Notes: a model not told the origin generated them from the sequence alone. Shown: positions 33,801 through 42,984, counted from the stretch's first letter. The stretch is DNA of 64,000 bases from Gaiellales bacterium (GCA_036273515.1 DASUHM010000009.1:1-64000); one strand, 5' to 3'. Numbers and translations are program-made.

Positions 33801-34790
33801 GTGCCGGCGCTGAGAGGGGGCGACACCACCGCGAACACGCGCAGACGCATCGCCTGGATCATGCTTGCGACCGCTACCGCGGCAGGCGCCGGAATCGCGC
33901 CCGCCGGGGCGTCGGGGGCATCCGTCTCGAGCCAGCGCTCGCAGGCCGCGGCCGTCCTGCACCGCATCGAGGTGCTCGACTGGCAGCGGACGCACATGAC
34001 CAACCTCGAGGCGAAGGTCAAGCAGAACCTGCGCAACCTGCGCATCTCGATCGGGACGATCAGCTCGGCGATCAAGTCCCAGCAGGCGGGACTCGAGGCC
34101 GACCAGGCCACGCTCGCGGCCATGCTGGTCGGCGACTACAAGAGCAGCACGGGCACCGACTCGGCTGCCTACGTGCTTGCGTCGGGCTCGTTCTCCGACC
34201 TGATCCAGCGGGTCGACGAGGTGTCGCGCGTCAACACGTCGTCCGCGAACCTCCTGCGCGAGATCGCGGTCGCCCGGCGGATGCTCGGCCACCAGCGGGC
34301 GCAGCTCGCCGGCCGGGCGTCCGACAGGTCGCGCCAGCTCGCGCGCCTCGCAGCCGCCCGAAGCGGGCTCGACGCCGCGATCGCCAGTCGTGAGGCGGTG
34401 CTCCACACCATCGACGCGAGCATCGCGAGCCAACTCGCCGCCGAGCGCCAGCGCCGCGCCACCCTGGCCGGCTCGACCGGCGCCGCGCCCCCGCCCGAGG
34501 TGGGCGGCGGCGGCAGCTTCACCGGCGAGGCGAGCTGGTACGGCCCCGGCTTCGCCGGCCACCGCACCGCCGACGGCGAGATCTTCGACCCCGACAAGCT
34601 CACCTGCGCCAGCCCGTGGCTGCCGTTCAACACGATGCTGCGGGTGACCGACCTCGCCACCGGCAAGTCCGTCGAGGTGCGCGTGAACGACCGCGGCCCG
34701 TTCGGCCGCGGCGTGCTCGACCTCTCGGCCCACGCCGCCCAGATCATCGGGCTGTCGGGGTGGGCCGAGGTGCAGGTCGAGATCCTCTAG
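33801..34790 (+). CDS. Secreted coiled-coil protein with RlpA-like domain
   Basis: The 329-residue protein has a signal peptide (RRRIAWIMLATATAAGAGIAPAGASG), a long helical coiled-coil part (about 45-225) with repeated leucine/alanine heptads, a glycine-rich linker and a C-terminal double-psi beta-barrel (SFTGEASWYGPGFAGHRTADG ... VRVNDRGPFGRGVLDLS) like that of RlpA lytic transglycosylase. The D in NDRGPF and the SWYG block are kept. It is likely to bind or cut peptidoglycan at division or in spore-like wall change. GTG 33801 gives a normal signal peptide; GTG 33708 would give an overlong one. Confidence 0.82.
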   Translation: MPALRGGDTTANTRRRIAWIMLATATAAGAGIAPAGASGASVSSQRSQAAAVLHRIEVLDWQRTHMTNLEAKVKQNLRNLRISIGTISSAIKSQQAGLEADQATLAAMLVGDYKSSTGTDSAAYVLASGSFSDLIQRVDEVSRVNTSSANLLREIAVARRMLGHQRAQLAGRASDRSRQLARLAAARSGLDAAIASREAVLHTIDASIASQLAAERQRRATLAGSTGAAPPPEVGGGGSFTGEASWYGPGFAGHRTADGEIFDPDKLTCASPWLPFNTMLRVTDLATGKSVEVRVNDRGPFGRGVLDLSAHAAQIIGLSGWAEVQVEIL

Positions 34791-34808
34791 CGCTGCGCCT
34801 GAATAACG

Positions 34809-34870
34809 GGGGTCTGACCCCGTTTGTCCACGGGCAACCGGTGCCAGACACCCCTGCGGTGCCAGGCACC
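34809..34870. repeat. Cluster of three short palindromes
   Basis: GGGGTCTGACCCC (34809..34821), GGTGCCAGACACC (34840..34852) and GGTGCCAGGCACC (34858..34870) share the pattern GGnGYCnGRCnCC. They lie in the 90-bp convergent gap between the RlpA-like gene and EF-G, where they may act as a bidirectional terminator. The first is the same palindrome as in the 51-bp repeat, but the rest of that unit is missing. Confidence 0.8.
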
Positions 34871-34880
34871 ATCACCGAAA

Positions 34881-36935
34881 TCAGGCGTTCGCCAGTTCCT
34901 TCTCTTTCGTGGCGGCGGCGATCACCTGCTGGGCGACGTGCGCCGGGACCTCCTCGTAGCGCAGGAGGGTCATCTGATAGTCGCCGCGGCCGCCGGTCAT
35001 CGAGGTCAGGTCGGGGGCGTAGGTCAGCACCTCGGCCAGCGGCACCTCGACGTGGATCGTGGTCGAGCCGCCGGCGGGGTCCATGCCCCCCACCCGGCCG
35101 CGCCGCGATGTCATGTCGCCGATCACGTCGCCCACGCTCTCGTCGGGCACCGCGATGTCGAGCCGCACGATCGGCTCGAGCAGCACCGGGTCGGCCTCGG
35201 CGAACGCCTTCTTGAACGCCATCGAGCCGGCGATCTTGAACGCCATCTCCGACGAGTCGACCGTGTGGTAGGAGCCGTCGGTGAGCGTCACCTTGATGCC
35301 GACGACCGGGCAGCGGGCCAGCTCGCCCTGCTGCATCGCCTCCTGGATGCCCTTGTCGACCGCTGGACGGAAGCCCTGCGGGATCACGCCGCCGACGATC
35401 TTGTCGACGAACTCGTAGCCCTCGTGGTTCGCGAGCGGCTCGAGCGTGATGTGGCAGTCGCCGAACTGGCCGCGGCCGCCGGTCTGCTTCTTGTAGCGGC
35501 CCTGGGCGCGGGCGGGCTTTCTGATCGTCTCCATGTAGGGGACACGCGGGGGGTGCAGGGTCACCTCGACGCCGAACCGGCGCGCCATCCGCTCGAGGGT
35601 CACCTCGACGTGCATCTGCGAGAGGCCGGCGACGATCGTCTCGCCGGTCTGGGCGTCGCGGTGGACGTCGAGCGACGGATCCTCCTCCTGGAGCCGGCGC
35701 AGCGAGGTGTGCACCTTCTCCTCGTCGCCCTTGCTCTTCGGCTCGATCGCGAACGACACGACCGGCGCGGGGAACGCCAGCGGCTCGATCTCCGCGGGGG
35801 AGTCGACGTCGGAGAGGACGTCGCCCGTGCCGGTCTCCTTCAGCTTGGCGACCGCGCCGATGGCCCCGCTCGGCAGCGAATCGACGGGCCCGTGATCCTT
35901 GCCCTGCAGCGTCAGCAGCTGGCCGACCCGCTCCTTGGAGTGGGTGTGGTTGTTCGTGAGCGTCGAGTCCGACGTCAGCGTGCCGGCGAAGACGCGCAGC
36001 AGGTTGATCTTGCCGCTGTAGGGGTCGGCGATCGTCTTGAACACGTACGCGAGCGTCGACGCGCCGCCGACCTCGGGCACGTTGCGCGCCCGCGCCGGCG
36101 AGGGCAGCCCCTCGACGATCAGGTCGAGCAGGCCGTGGGTGCCGATGTTGCGCGTCGCCGCGCCGCAGCCGACGGGGAATATCTCGCCCTCGGTGACGAG
36201 CTTCTTCAGCGCCGCGGCCATCTCGTCGCGGGTGATCTCGTCGCCCTCGAGGTAGCGCTCCATCAGCTCGTCCGACGTCTCCGCGACCACGTCCATGAGC
36301 TTGTCGTGATACTCGTCCGCGACCGCCTTCATGTCGTCCGGGATCTCGGCGGGCTCGTCGTGGACGCCCGCGTCGCCGTCGTGCAGGTAGGCGACCATGT
36401 GGACGAGGTCGACCACGCCGTGGAACTCGTGCTCCGTGCCGATCGGCAGCTCGACCGCCACGCAGCGGTCGGAGAGGCGCGACTGGAGGCCCTCGAGCGT
36501 CGCGAAGAAGTCGGCGCGCTCGCGGTCGAGCAGGTTCACGAGCAGGAGGCGTGAGAGCCCGAGCTCGTCACACCGGCGCCAGAGCCGCTCCGTCCCCACC
36601 TCGACGCCGAGCACGCCCGAGACGACCACGATGGCGCCCTCGACGACCCGCAGAGTTGAGAGGACGTCGGCCTGGAAGCTCGGCTCGCCCGGGGTGTCGA
36701 CGAGGTTGATGCTGCGGTCCTGCCATCCCAGGTGGGTGACGGTGGCCGAGATCGACATGCCGCGGCGGCGCTCCTCGTCGTCGTAGTCGGAGACCGTGGA
36801 CCTGTCCGCCACCGTACCGAGCCGGTTCGTCGTCCCCGACTCGTACAGGAGCGCTTCGACGAGCGACGTCTTGCCGGTCCCGCGGTGGCCGATCACCGCC
36901 ACGTTTCGGATCTTCCCGGTCTCCGTGTTGGGCAT
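34881..36935 (-). CDS. EF-G-like translational GTPase (EF-G2 type)
   Basis: The 684-residue protein has all five EF-G domains. G1 reads GHRGTGKT (16-23), G3 DTPG (80-83), domain IV includes GGRGQFGD, and domain V holds SRRGRVGGM. The G4 motif is atypical: NLLD (134-137) in place of NKxD, and switch II is shorter than in canonical EF-G. It resembles the second EF-G of actinobacteria (FusA2-like) rather than the main elongation factor, whose str operon is not here. It may act in ribosome recycling or under stress. Confidence 0.88.
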   Translation of the reverse strand: MPNTETGKIRNVAVIGHRGTGKTSLVEALLYESGTTNRLGTVADRSTVSDYDDEERRRGMSISATVTHLGWQDRSINLVDTPGEPSFQADVLSTLRVVEGAIVVVSGVLGVEVGTERLWRRCDELGLSRLLLVNLLDRERADFFATLEGLQSRLSDRCVAVELPIGTEHEFHGVVDLVHMVAYLHDGDAGVHDEPAEIPDDMKAVADEYHDKLMDVVAETSDELMERYLEGDEITRDEMAAALKKLVTEGEIFPVGCGAATRNIGTHGLLDLIVEGLPSPARARNVPEVGGASTLAYVFKTIADPYSGKINLLRVFAGTLTSDSTLTNNHTHSKERVGQLLTLQGKDHGPVDSLPSGAIGAVAKLKETGTGDVLSDVDSPAEIEPLAFPAPVVSFAIEPKSKGDEEKVHTSLRRLQEEDPSLDVHRDAQTGETIVAGLSQMHVEVTLERMARRFGVEVTLHPPRVPYMETIRKPARAQGRYKKQTGGRGQFGDCHITLEPLANHEGYEFVDKIVGGVIPQGFRPAVDKGIQEAMQQGELARCPVVGIKVTLTDGSYHTVDSSEMAFKIAGSMAFKKAFAEADPVLLEPIVRLDIAVPDESVGDVIGDMTSRRGRVGGMDPAGGSTTIHVEVPLAEVLTYAPDLTSMTGGRGDYQMTLLRYEEVPAHVAQQVIAAATKEKELANA

Positions 36936-37009
36936 GCACTCCTCCAGCTGCAGGTCGGACGTTCGGTGGCGTCAGATTACCGCAGGCCCTGGGGCCGCCG
37001 AATTCCGAC

Positions 37010-37801
37010 CTAGCGCAGGCGGTCGGCGGAGGCGCGCTCGAGGCTGCCCGAGAGCTTGCCCTTGAGGCGCAGGATCGCCTTCGTGTGCAGCTGCGACACG
37101 CGCGACTCGGTCACGCCGAGCACCTCGCCGATCTCGCGCAGCGTCAGCTCCTCGTAGTAGTAGAGCTGGATCACGGTGCGCTCGCGCTCGGGCAGGCGGC
37201 CGATCGCGCCCGTGAGCGAGTCGCGCATCTCGGTGCGGCTCATCTCGGTCGACGGGTCGTCGGCGTTCGGATCCTGCAGCGTGTCGATCAGCGCGACGGT
37301 GTCGCCGCCGGACGACGAGATCGTCCACAGCTCGTCGAGCGCCGCCACGGAGGAGCGCGAGATCTGGGCGAGGCTGTCGTGGAACTCGTCCTCGGTGATG
37401 CCGAGGTGCCCCGCCACCTCCTCGTCGGTCGGCGGCCGGTGCAGCTTGTGCTCGAGCTCCACCACGCCGCGCTCGATCTCGCGCGCGCGGCTGCGCACCG
37501 ACCGCGGCACCCAGTCGAGCGACCGCAGCTCGTCGATGATCGCGCCCTTGATGCGGCTGATCGCGTACGTCTCGAACTTGATGTCGCGGTTCGGGTCGAA
37601 GCGCTCGATCGCGTTCATCAGGCCGAGCAGTCCGTAGCTCACCAGGTCGCCCTCGTCGACATGCGCGGGCAGGCCCGTGCCGAGCCGGCCGGCGACGTAC
37701 TTGACGAGCGGCGCGTAGGTCAGGATCAGGCGGTCGCGCAGGCGTTTGTCGCCCGTTCGCTTGTACTCGGTCCAGATGTCGACTGAGTCGGCGGTCATCA
37801 T
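37010..37801 (-). CDS. whiG: RNA polymerase sigma factor, FliA/WhiG family
   Basis: The 263-residue sigma-28-type factor has region 2 (LVKYVAGRLGTGLPAHVDEGDLVSYGLLGLMNAIERFD), region 3 (SIDDELRSLDWVPRSVRS type) and region 4 helix-turn-helix (LREIGEVLGVTESRVSQLHTKAI). Placement directly after xerC and near dprA mirrors the whiG locus of Streptomyces, where WhiG drives sporulation; no flagellar genes are here. ATG 37801 is followed by a second ATG and overlaps the xerC stop. No anti-sigma FlgM-like gene is adjacent. Confidence 0.92.
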   Translation of the reverse strand: MMTADSVDIWTEYKRTGDKRLRDRLILTYAPLVKYVAGRLGTGLPAHVDEGDLVSYGLLGLMNAIERFDPNRDIKFETYAISRIKGAIIDELRSLDWVPRSVRSRAREIERGVVELEHKLHRPPTDEEVAGHLGITEDEFHDSLAQISRSSVAALDELWTISSSGGDTVALIDTLQDPNADDPSTEMSRTEMRDSLTGAIGRLPERERTVIQLYYYEELTLREIGEVLGVTESRVSQLHTKAILRLKGKLSGSLERASADRLR

Positions 37802-38715
37802 GCTCGTGGATGCGCCCTCGCGTGTGCTCGACGCAGATGGCGAACGCTCACGTGGGTGTATACCTGGGTCGTGCCGACCGATGCGTGGCCGAGCAGGTCC
37901 TGGATGCTGCGCAGATCGGCGCCGCCCTCGAGCAGATGGGTCGCAAACGTGTGCCGGAGGGCGTGCGGCGAGCGCTCCGCGATGCCGGCCCGATCGAGGG
38001 CGCGCAGGAGGCTCCGGCGCACGTCGGACGGGTGCAGCGGCCGGCCGCGGACGCTGACGAAGAGCCGCCCTTGCGGCCCGCTCGCCATCTGCGGTCGGCC
38101 GCGGGCGAGGTAGCGCTGGAGCGCGCCTGTGGCCGCGCCGCCGAGCGGGACGACCCGTTGCTTTTTGCCCTTGCCGGTGACGCGGACGTGCTCGGCGTCG
38201 AGGCGCACGTCGGCGACGTCGAGGTCGCAGGCCTCGGCCGCGCGCAGGCCGCAGCCGTAGAGCAGCTCGAGCAGGGCGCGGTCGCGCAGGTCGCGCGGCG
38301 ACGTGCCGGCGGGAGCGTCCAGCAGGCGCTCCATCTCGGTCTCGGAGAGCGTTGCCGGGAGCGTCCGTGTCTTCTTCGGGCCGGGGACGAGCATGGCCGG
38401 GCTGCGCTCGATCGCGCCGCGGTCGTGCATCCAGGCGTAGACGCCGCGCACGGCGCTCAGCTTGCGGGCCGCGGTGGCGGGGGCGTAGCGCAGCGTCCCC
38501 AGATGGGCGGCATAGCGGCGCAGCGTGCGTGGGTCGGCGTCCTCCGGGGCGATCCCGGACGCCGCCAGCCACCGGCCCAGCTGGCCCAGGTCGGCCGTGT
38601 AGGCGCGCAGCGTCGCGGGGGACGCGCCGCGCGCGCGCATCCACTCGAGATACGCGGCGAACGTCCCGCCGGCGGGCGGCTCGATCACGGGGCTTTTGAC
38701 CTGCATCCTGCGCAT
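37798..38715 (-). CDS. xerC: Tyrosine recombinase XerC
   Basis: Resolves chromosome dimers at dif sites. The 305-residue protein has a SAM-like N-terminal domain (TFAAYLEWMRARGASPATLRAY) and the catalytic set R158 (GLRAAEA), K182 (GKGKKQR), H251-x-x-R254 (HALRHTFATH), H277 (LLGHAS) and Y286 (QVYTHV), all intact. Start is ATG 38715; an ATG 12 nt downstream is an alternative. It is not phage-like: it is in the usual actinobacterial place with whiG and dprA. Confidence 0.93.
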   Translation of the reverse strand: MRRMQVKSPVIEPPAGGTFAAYLEWMRARGASPATLRAYTADLGQLGRWLAASGIAPEDADPRTLRRYAAHLGTLRYAPATAARKLSAVRGVYAWMHDRGAIERSPAMLVPGPKKTRTLPATLSETEMERLLDAPAGTSPRDLRDRALLELLYGCGLRAAEACDLDVADVRLDAEHVRVTGKGKKQRVVPLGGAATGALQRYLARGRPQMASGPQGRLFVSVRGRPLHPSDVRRSLLRALDRAGIAERSPHALRHTFATHLLEGGADLRSIQDLLGHASVGTTQVYTHVSVRHLRRAHARAHPRA

Positions 38716-38764
38716 CGCACTCTAGAGCGTCGTGATTCGCCGGTGAAGTGCCGTGCCCTGCCGG

Positions 38765-38950
38765 TCAGGCGCGCCGCGGGCCGAGGTCGCGCCGGGCCAG
38801 ATCGGCCATCCACAGGCCGATCGCGCCCGCGGCGACGGTGACGACCCATTCGCTCGCCATGGCCGCAACCACGGCGAGCGCGAGCAGGCCCACGGCGATG
38901 GCCACGAACAGGAGGCCGCGGGCGCGGTAGCGGGGCCTGGTGGTGCGCAT
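38765..38950 (-). CDS. Small two-helix membrane protein
   Basis: A 61-residue protein with a basic N-terminus (MRTTRPRYRARG), two hydrophobic segments (LLFVAIAVGLLALAVVAAM and WVVTVAAGAIGLWMADLA) and a basic tail. I do not recognise it. Positive residues at both ends suggest a hairpin with both termini inside. It lies between xerC and the beta-propeller gene, about 30 nt from the latter's end. Confidence 0.5.
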   Translation of the reverse strand: MRTTRPRYRARGLLFVAIAVGLLALAVVAAMASEWVVTVAAGAIGLWMADLARRDLGPRRA

Positions 38951-38978
38951 GCCCGAACGCTATCGCCGCGGCCGCCGC

Positions 38979-40223
38979 TCAGCGGTGAGGGAGGATGGCG
39001 AAGCGCTGCTGGGCGACGCCGTGGATGCCGGTGAAGTCGCCGCCGACGTAGAGGTTGCCCTTGCCGGCGGCCAGCGACCACACGCCGAGCACGCCCGCGG
39101 TCGAGTTGACGTCGGGGTTCCAGCGCATGAGCACGCCCGTGAACGAGAGCATGAAGAGCTTGTGCCGCTGGATGCGGCGGCTGGAGCCGTACTCGTTGAG
39201 CGCCTGGTTCTTGCGCGGCGCGACGTAGTCGCCGTGCATTCCGAAGACCGGCCGCCGGCCCAGGCAGGTGGTCGCCTGGATGTTGCCGTCGGTCATGTAG
39301 TACCACTTGCGCGCCCCGGCCAGGCCGTAGGCGAGCGCGGTGCCGCCGGGCCCGCCCTCCGCGGCGTAGATCCGCCTGCCGCAGAGCGCGAGGTCGAGGA
39401 TGTCGGAGCCGGGATGGCTCGCCCAGGGCAGGAGCTTCCCGCGGCCCTGGCCGAGCGCCGCGATCTTGGTCTGGCCGGAGTGGCCGTCGACCGACGTGAA
39501 GAGGCCTCCCACCACGACCCGCGCGGCCCGCGCCGACACGACGATGTCGCGCACCTCGCGGTTCGTCGTCGGCGCCCAGCGCCGGTTCACGCCGAAGCGG
39601 CCGCCGCGCATGACGAGCTTCGCCAGGTTCGCCCGCCGCAGCCCGCCGACGCGGCCGAAGCTGCCGCCGATGTAGATCCGGCCCGCCCTCGACACCGCGA
39701 CGGCGCGCACGTAGCCGGGGATGCCGAGATCGGGGATCCGGGCCGAGAGCTTGCCGGTGCGCAGGTTGAACGCCGCCAGGTTGTGGCGGGGGTGGCCGCC
39801 GACCGAGGTGAACTGGCCGCCGACGTAGAGGAACCGGTGGTTCGGCGACACGGCCAGCGCGTAGACGCGGCCGTTCAGCTTCGGGTGGAAGCCGCGCCGC
39901 AGCTTGCCCGTGCCGGCCCGCTCGGCGGCGAGGTACATCCGGGTCACCTTGGCGCCGCCGTGGTTGCCGAGAACGGTGAAGTTGCCGCCGATGTAGGCCC
40001 AGCGGCCGACGCGGACGATGTCGTCGACGCGGCCGAGCTCCTTGTTCGCGTTCGTCCAGCCGGGCGCGAGCACCTGCCACGACCGCACGGGCCGTTGGGC
40101 GGGATTCTTCTGGGCGGCCGAGGCCGGCTGGGCCGCCGTCAGGAGAGACGCTGCGACCGCCGCCGTCAGGGCAGCACACCGGATGAGCGGGGTGCGCGAT
40201 GGCGAGGGCAAGACGCCGGGCAC
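38979..40223 (-). CDS. Secreted beta-propeller protein
   Basis: The 414-residue protein has a signal peptide (CAALTAAVAASLLTAAQPASA) and five or more copies of a YxGGxF motif: YIGGNFTVLG, YVGGQFTSVGG, YIGGSFGRVGG, VVGGLFTSVDG and YVGGDFTGIHG, about 45-50 residues apart. That matches a propeller of the delta-60/DUF5122 type. There is no LPXTG or membrane anchor, so it is likely released or wall-associated. Role unknown. GTG 40223 gives a suitable signal sequence. It is divergent from the PhyH gene. Confidence 0.75.
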   Translation of the reverse strand: MPGVLPSPSRTPLIRCAALTAAVAASLLTAAQPASAAQKNPAQRPVRSWQVLAPGWTNANKELGRVDDIVRVGRWAYIGGNFTVLGNHGGAKVTRMYLAAERAGTGKLRRGFHPKLNGRVYALAVSPNHRFLYVGGQFTSVGGHPRHNLAAFNLRTGKLSARIPDLGIPGYVRAVAVSRAGRIYIGGSFGRVGGLRRANLAKLVMRGGRFGVNRRWAPTTNREVRDIVVSARAARVVVGGLFTSVDGHSGQTKIAALGQGRGKLLPWASHPGSDILDLALCGRRIYAAEGGPGGTALAYGLAGARKWYYMTDGNIQATTCLGRRPVFGMHGDYVAPRKNQALNEYGSSRRIQRHKLFMLSFTGVLMRWNPDVNSTAGVLGVWSLAAGKGNLYVGGDFTGIHGVAQQRFAILPHR

Positions 40224-40311
40224 CGTACAGATTCTTCCAATCGGGCGCAGCGCGTCGCCCACTTCACTTACAGAATGTTCAAGCCGGCCTCGCGATCTAA
40301 ACTCGGCCCTC

Positions 40312-41136
40312 ATGAATTCCGCCGGTCTTCCCCACTCGCTGATCGACGACTTCCGCCGCGACGGCGCCGTCTGCGTGCGCGGCGCGTTCTCGGAGGACGC
40401 AGTCGCGCTGGTCGCCGCCGGCATCGAGCGCAACCTGGCCGACCCGAGTCCGCGCGGGATCGTGGCGAGCCGCGACGACGACGCCGGCCGCTTCTTCGAG
40501 GACTTCTGCAACTGGAGCCGGATCGGCGAGTACGAGCGGTTCATCCGCGAGTCGGCGGCCGGCGCGATCGCCGGTGAGCTGATGGGCTCGCGGCGGGTGC
40601 GGCTGTTCCACGATCACCTGCTGGTCAAGGAGGCGGCGACGGCCCAGCCGACGCCGTGGCACCAGGATCAGCCGTACTACAACGTCGACGGCACCCAGAC
40701 CTGCAGCATGTGGATGCCGGTCGATCCGGTGCCGCGGGAGGCGACGCTCGAGTTCGTGGCGGGCTCGCACCTGGGGCCGTGGCTGATGCCGCGCTCGTTC
40801 ATGGACGACCAGGCCCGCTGGTTCCCGGAGGGCAGCCTCGAGGAGCTGCCGGAGATCGACCGGGCGACCGCGCCGATCGTGGGCTGGGCGCTCGAGCCGG
40901 GCGATGCGGTGTTCTTCCACATGCTCACGTTGCACGCCGCCGGCGGCTCGCGAACGCGACGGCGGGCCTTCTCGGTGCGCTTCCTCGGCGACGATGTCGT
41001 GCACGCGCCGCGGGCATGGAAGACCTCGCCACCGTTCCCCGGACTCGAGGACGAGCTGCCCGCCGGAGCGGCCATGGAGCACCCGCTTTTCCCCGTCGTG
41101 TGGGAGGCGTCACCGGCTCCGACACAGGCGGCTTGA
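40312..41136 (+). CDS. Phytanoyl-CoA dioxygenase-family (PhyH) oxygenase
   Basis: A 274-residue Fe(II)/2-oxoglutarate oxygenase. The metal triad is HxD in TPWHQDQPYYN and the distal histidine in HMLTLHAAGGS, with the 2-oxoglutarate arginine in SRTRRRAFSVRF. The substrate is unknown; bacterial relatives hydroxylate ectoine, syringomycin-type residues or lipids. The start is ATG 40312. It is a single gene with a short divergent region to the beta-propeller gene. Confidence 0.85.
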   Translation: MNSAGLPHSLIDDFRRDGAVCVRGAFSEDAVALVAAGIERNLADPSPRGIVASRDDDAGRFFEDFCNWSRIGEYERFIRESAAGAIAGELMGSRRVRLFHDHLLVKEAATAQPTPWHQDQPYYNVDGTQTCSMWMPVDPVPREATLEFVAGSHLGPWLMPRSFMDDQARWFPEGSLEELPEIDRATAPIVGWALEPGDAVFFHMLTLHAAGGSRTRRRAFSVRFLGDDVVHAPRAWKTSPPFPGLEDELPAGAAMEHPLFPVVWEASPAPTQAA

Positions 41137-41292
41137 CGTTCGCTCGCCGACGGGCATAGGATCAGCGTGTGCCTGGGCCGGGACGCCGGCTGGGTCACGG
41201 CACAGCGGTCTGGCGTGGACGTCCGCCGGCGGGACACATGGGCGAGGGGGCCCGAGATCGGATTCCTGAGACACATCGCTGCAGACTCGGTC

Positions 41293-41523
41293 ATGCTCCG
41301 GCCGGTCGACCTGCACAACTGCGAGGGGTTCGCGGTGTACACCCCGGAGCAGCGCCGGATCGGCCGCGTCTCGCACCTGATCTACGGCAGCGACGTCGAC
41401 ACGCCCGACTCCGTCGCGGTGGTGCGCCACGGGCTGACCGGGACGCAGACCGAGGTCATCCCGATCGGCCGGATCGACCTGATCAACGCGACGACCCAGA
41501 TCGTCCAGCTGCGCGACGAGTAG
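41293..41523 (+). CDS. PRC-barrel-like small protein
   Basis: The 76-residue protein reads MLRPVDLHNCEGFAVYTPEQ, RRIGRVSHLIYGS, VVRHGLTGTQTEVIPIGRID, the strand pattern of a PRC-barrel as found in photosynthetic reaction centre H subunits and RimM. Its partner is unknown. ATG 41293 starts the domain; an earlier ATG frame from 41167 adds residues of unlikely composition. Confidence 0.6.
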   Translation: MLRPVDLHNCEGFAVYTPEQRRIGRVSHLIYGSDVDTPDSVAVVRHGLTGTQTEVIPIGRIDLINATTQIVQLRDE

Positions 41524-41686
41524 GCGGCGGGTGGGTTTGGGGGCGCGGGGGGCCATGCCTCCGCCCCGCCAATTGACATTCGCGGCGTGTGCCAATTGCG
41601 ATGTGGGGCTGTCGATTTCGCGAGCGCCCCTTCGTCCTCGCCTGTGTCCGGCCACTCCGGCCGGCCCGACCACGAGGAGGAGCGTC

Positions 41687-42073
41687 ATGTCCGACATCAC
41701 CGTCATGCGGATCGACGAGTTCGACACGCCCAATGGTGGCGGCTTCTGCCGCGCCCGCGCCAGCCTCGGCGTGAGCGCCTTTGGGATGCAGGTGGAGCAG
41801 TTCCCGCCGAACTTCCTCCACCACCCCGAGCACGACCACACAGACGACGGCCAGGAGGAGGTCTACACCGTCCTCTCGGGCAGCGCCACGCTGCACGCGG
41901 GCGGCGAGGAGTACACGCTCGTGCCGGGCGTCTTCGCGCGGGTCGGCCCGGGCGAGCGGCGCCAGATCACCACCGGCGCCGAGCCGGTGCAGCTGCTCGC
42001 GATCGGCGGGACGCCGGGCGAGTCCTACGCCCCGCCGCCGTTCAGCGAGATCGGCGTCGCCCTGCCGGGCTGA
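41687..42073 (+). CDS. Cupin-domain protein
   Basis: A 128-residue cupin. Motif 1 HHPEHDHTDDGQEEVYTVLSG contains the metal ligands H, H, E and the terminal histidine position falls near GERRQITTG, which looks substituted. Role unknown. Start ATG 41687 follows the ribosome-binding site GAGGAGGAG. It converges on the DUF899 gene with only 5 nt between stops. Confidence 0.8.
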   Translation: MSDITVMRIDEFDTPNGGGFCRARASLGVSAFGMQVEQFPPNFLHHPEHDHTDDGQEEVYTVLSGSATLHAGGEEYTLVPGVFARVGPGERRQITTGAEPVQLLAIGGTPGESYAPPPFSEIGVALPG

Positions 42074-42078
42074 CCGGC

Positions 42079-42825
42079 CTACGAGAAGTCGGGGGCTGCG
42101 CCGTGGGCGACGGCGGCGCGGCCCTTCGGCTCCTCCCACTCCTCCTGGCGGCCGAGCGCGGTCAGGTCGAGCCAGGTGTACGCACCGGCGAGGTTCTCCG
42201 TGCCGCGGGCGTAGGTGGAGTTCGTGTGGAACACCTCGTCCCCGTCGCGCAGGAAGCAGCTGATCCCGGGGAGCTCGAGCGGCTGATCGGACCGCAGCGC
42301 CCACCGCACCGACGGCGCCGACTCGACCTCGGCCCGCGTGCGGAAGTTCAGCTCGAGCGGCGCGACCGACTCGTCGAGGGTGACGTGGAAGTCGTAGTTG
42401 AAGTCGCTGCCGTTCGACGAGTACCAGGGAATCGTCCAGCCCCGCGCGTCCCGGTAGGCGGCGAGCTTCGCGTACGGCGCGCGCGAGACCAGCGCGAACG
42501 TCGTCTCGCGAGCCTGCAGATGGGTGATCACGCCGTCGGAGATCTCGTCGACCGATGCGGTGCAGCCCGAGCAGCCGTTCTCCCACTCCGGGTCGAACAT
42601 GAAGTGCTGCACGATCAGCTGGCACCGCCCCTCGAACATGTCGAGCAGGCTCACGTCGCCTTCCCGGCCCGTGAAGACGTAGTCCTTCTCGACGCGCACC
42701 ATCGGCATGCGACGGCGGTCGGCGTTCAGCGCGTCCTGCAGGCTCGTGAGCTCCTTCTCGCGGGCGAGCAGCGCGCGGCGGGCAGCGAGCCACTCCTCTC
42801 GGGTGGTGATCTCGGGCAGGCTCAT
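42079..42825 (-). CDS. DUF899 thioredoxin-like protein
   Basis: The 248-residue protein matches the DUF899 layout: LAARRALLAREKELTSLQDAL, RRRMPMVRVEKDYVF, then the thioredoxin-like core with the cysteine pair in NGCSGCTASVDE and a late block LPGISCFLRDGDEVFHTNSTYARG. The family is thought to be redox-related with no settled substrate. Full length. The 159 bp upstream (42826..42984) hold no convincing gene, only a short open stretch after the G6PD remnant. Confidence 0.85.
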   Translation of the reverse strand: MSLPEITTREEWLAARRALLAREKELTSLQDALNADRRRMPMVRVEKDYVFTGREGDVSLLDMFEGRCQLIVQHFMFDPEWENGCSGCTASVDEISDGVITHLQARETTFALVSRAPYAKLAAYRDARGWTIPWYSSNGSDFNYDFHVTLDESVAPLELNFRTRAEVESAPSVRWALRSDQPLELPGISCFLRDGDEVFHTNSTYARGTENLAGAYTWLDLTALGRQEEWEEPKGRAAVAHGAAPDFS

Positions 42826-42984
42826 CGGACCTCCTCGGACAGGCGTGGGCAGCGTCGCTCTCGAGGGATATGACGAGCCGGCGCGGCGAAACTCATCGCA
42901 GCGCGCGCAGCCGGGCGTCGAGCTCGGCGGTGCCCGCCGAGTCGTCCCCCGATCGGCAGAAGGCGAGATCGTACCGACGGGCGG

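Noticed and set aside
42893-42984. Short open stretch after the G6PD remnant reading RRYDLAFCRSGDDSAG
   Set aside because: No start codon or ribosome-binding site, and only about 30 residues; I cannot show that it is a gene.
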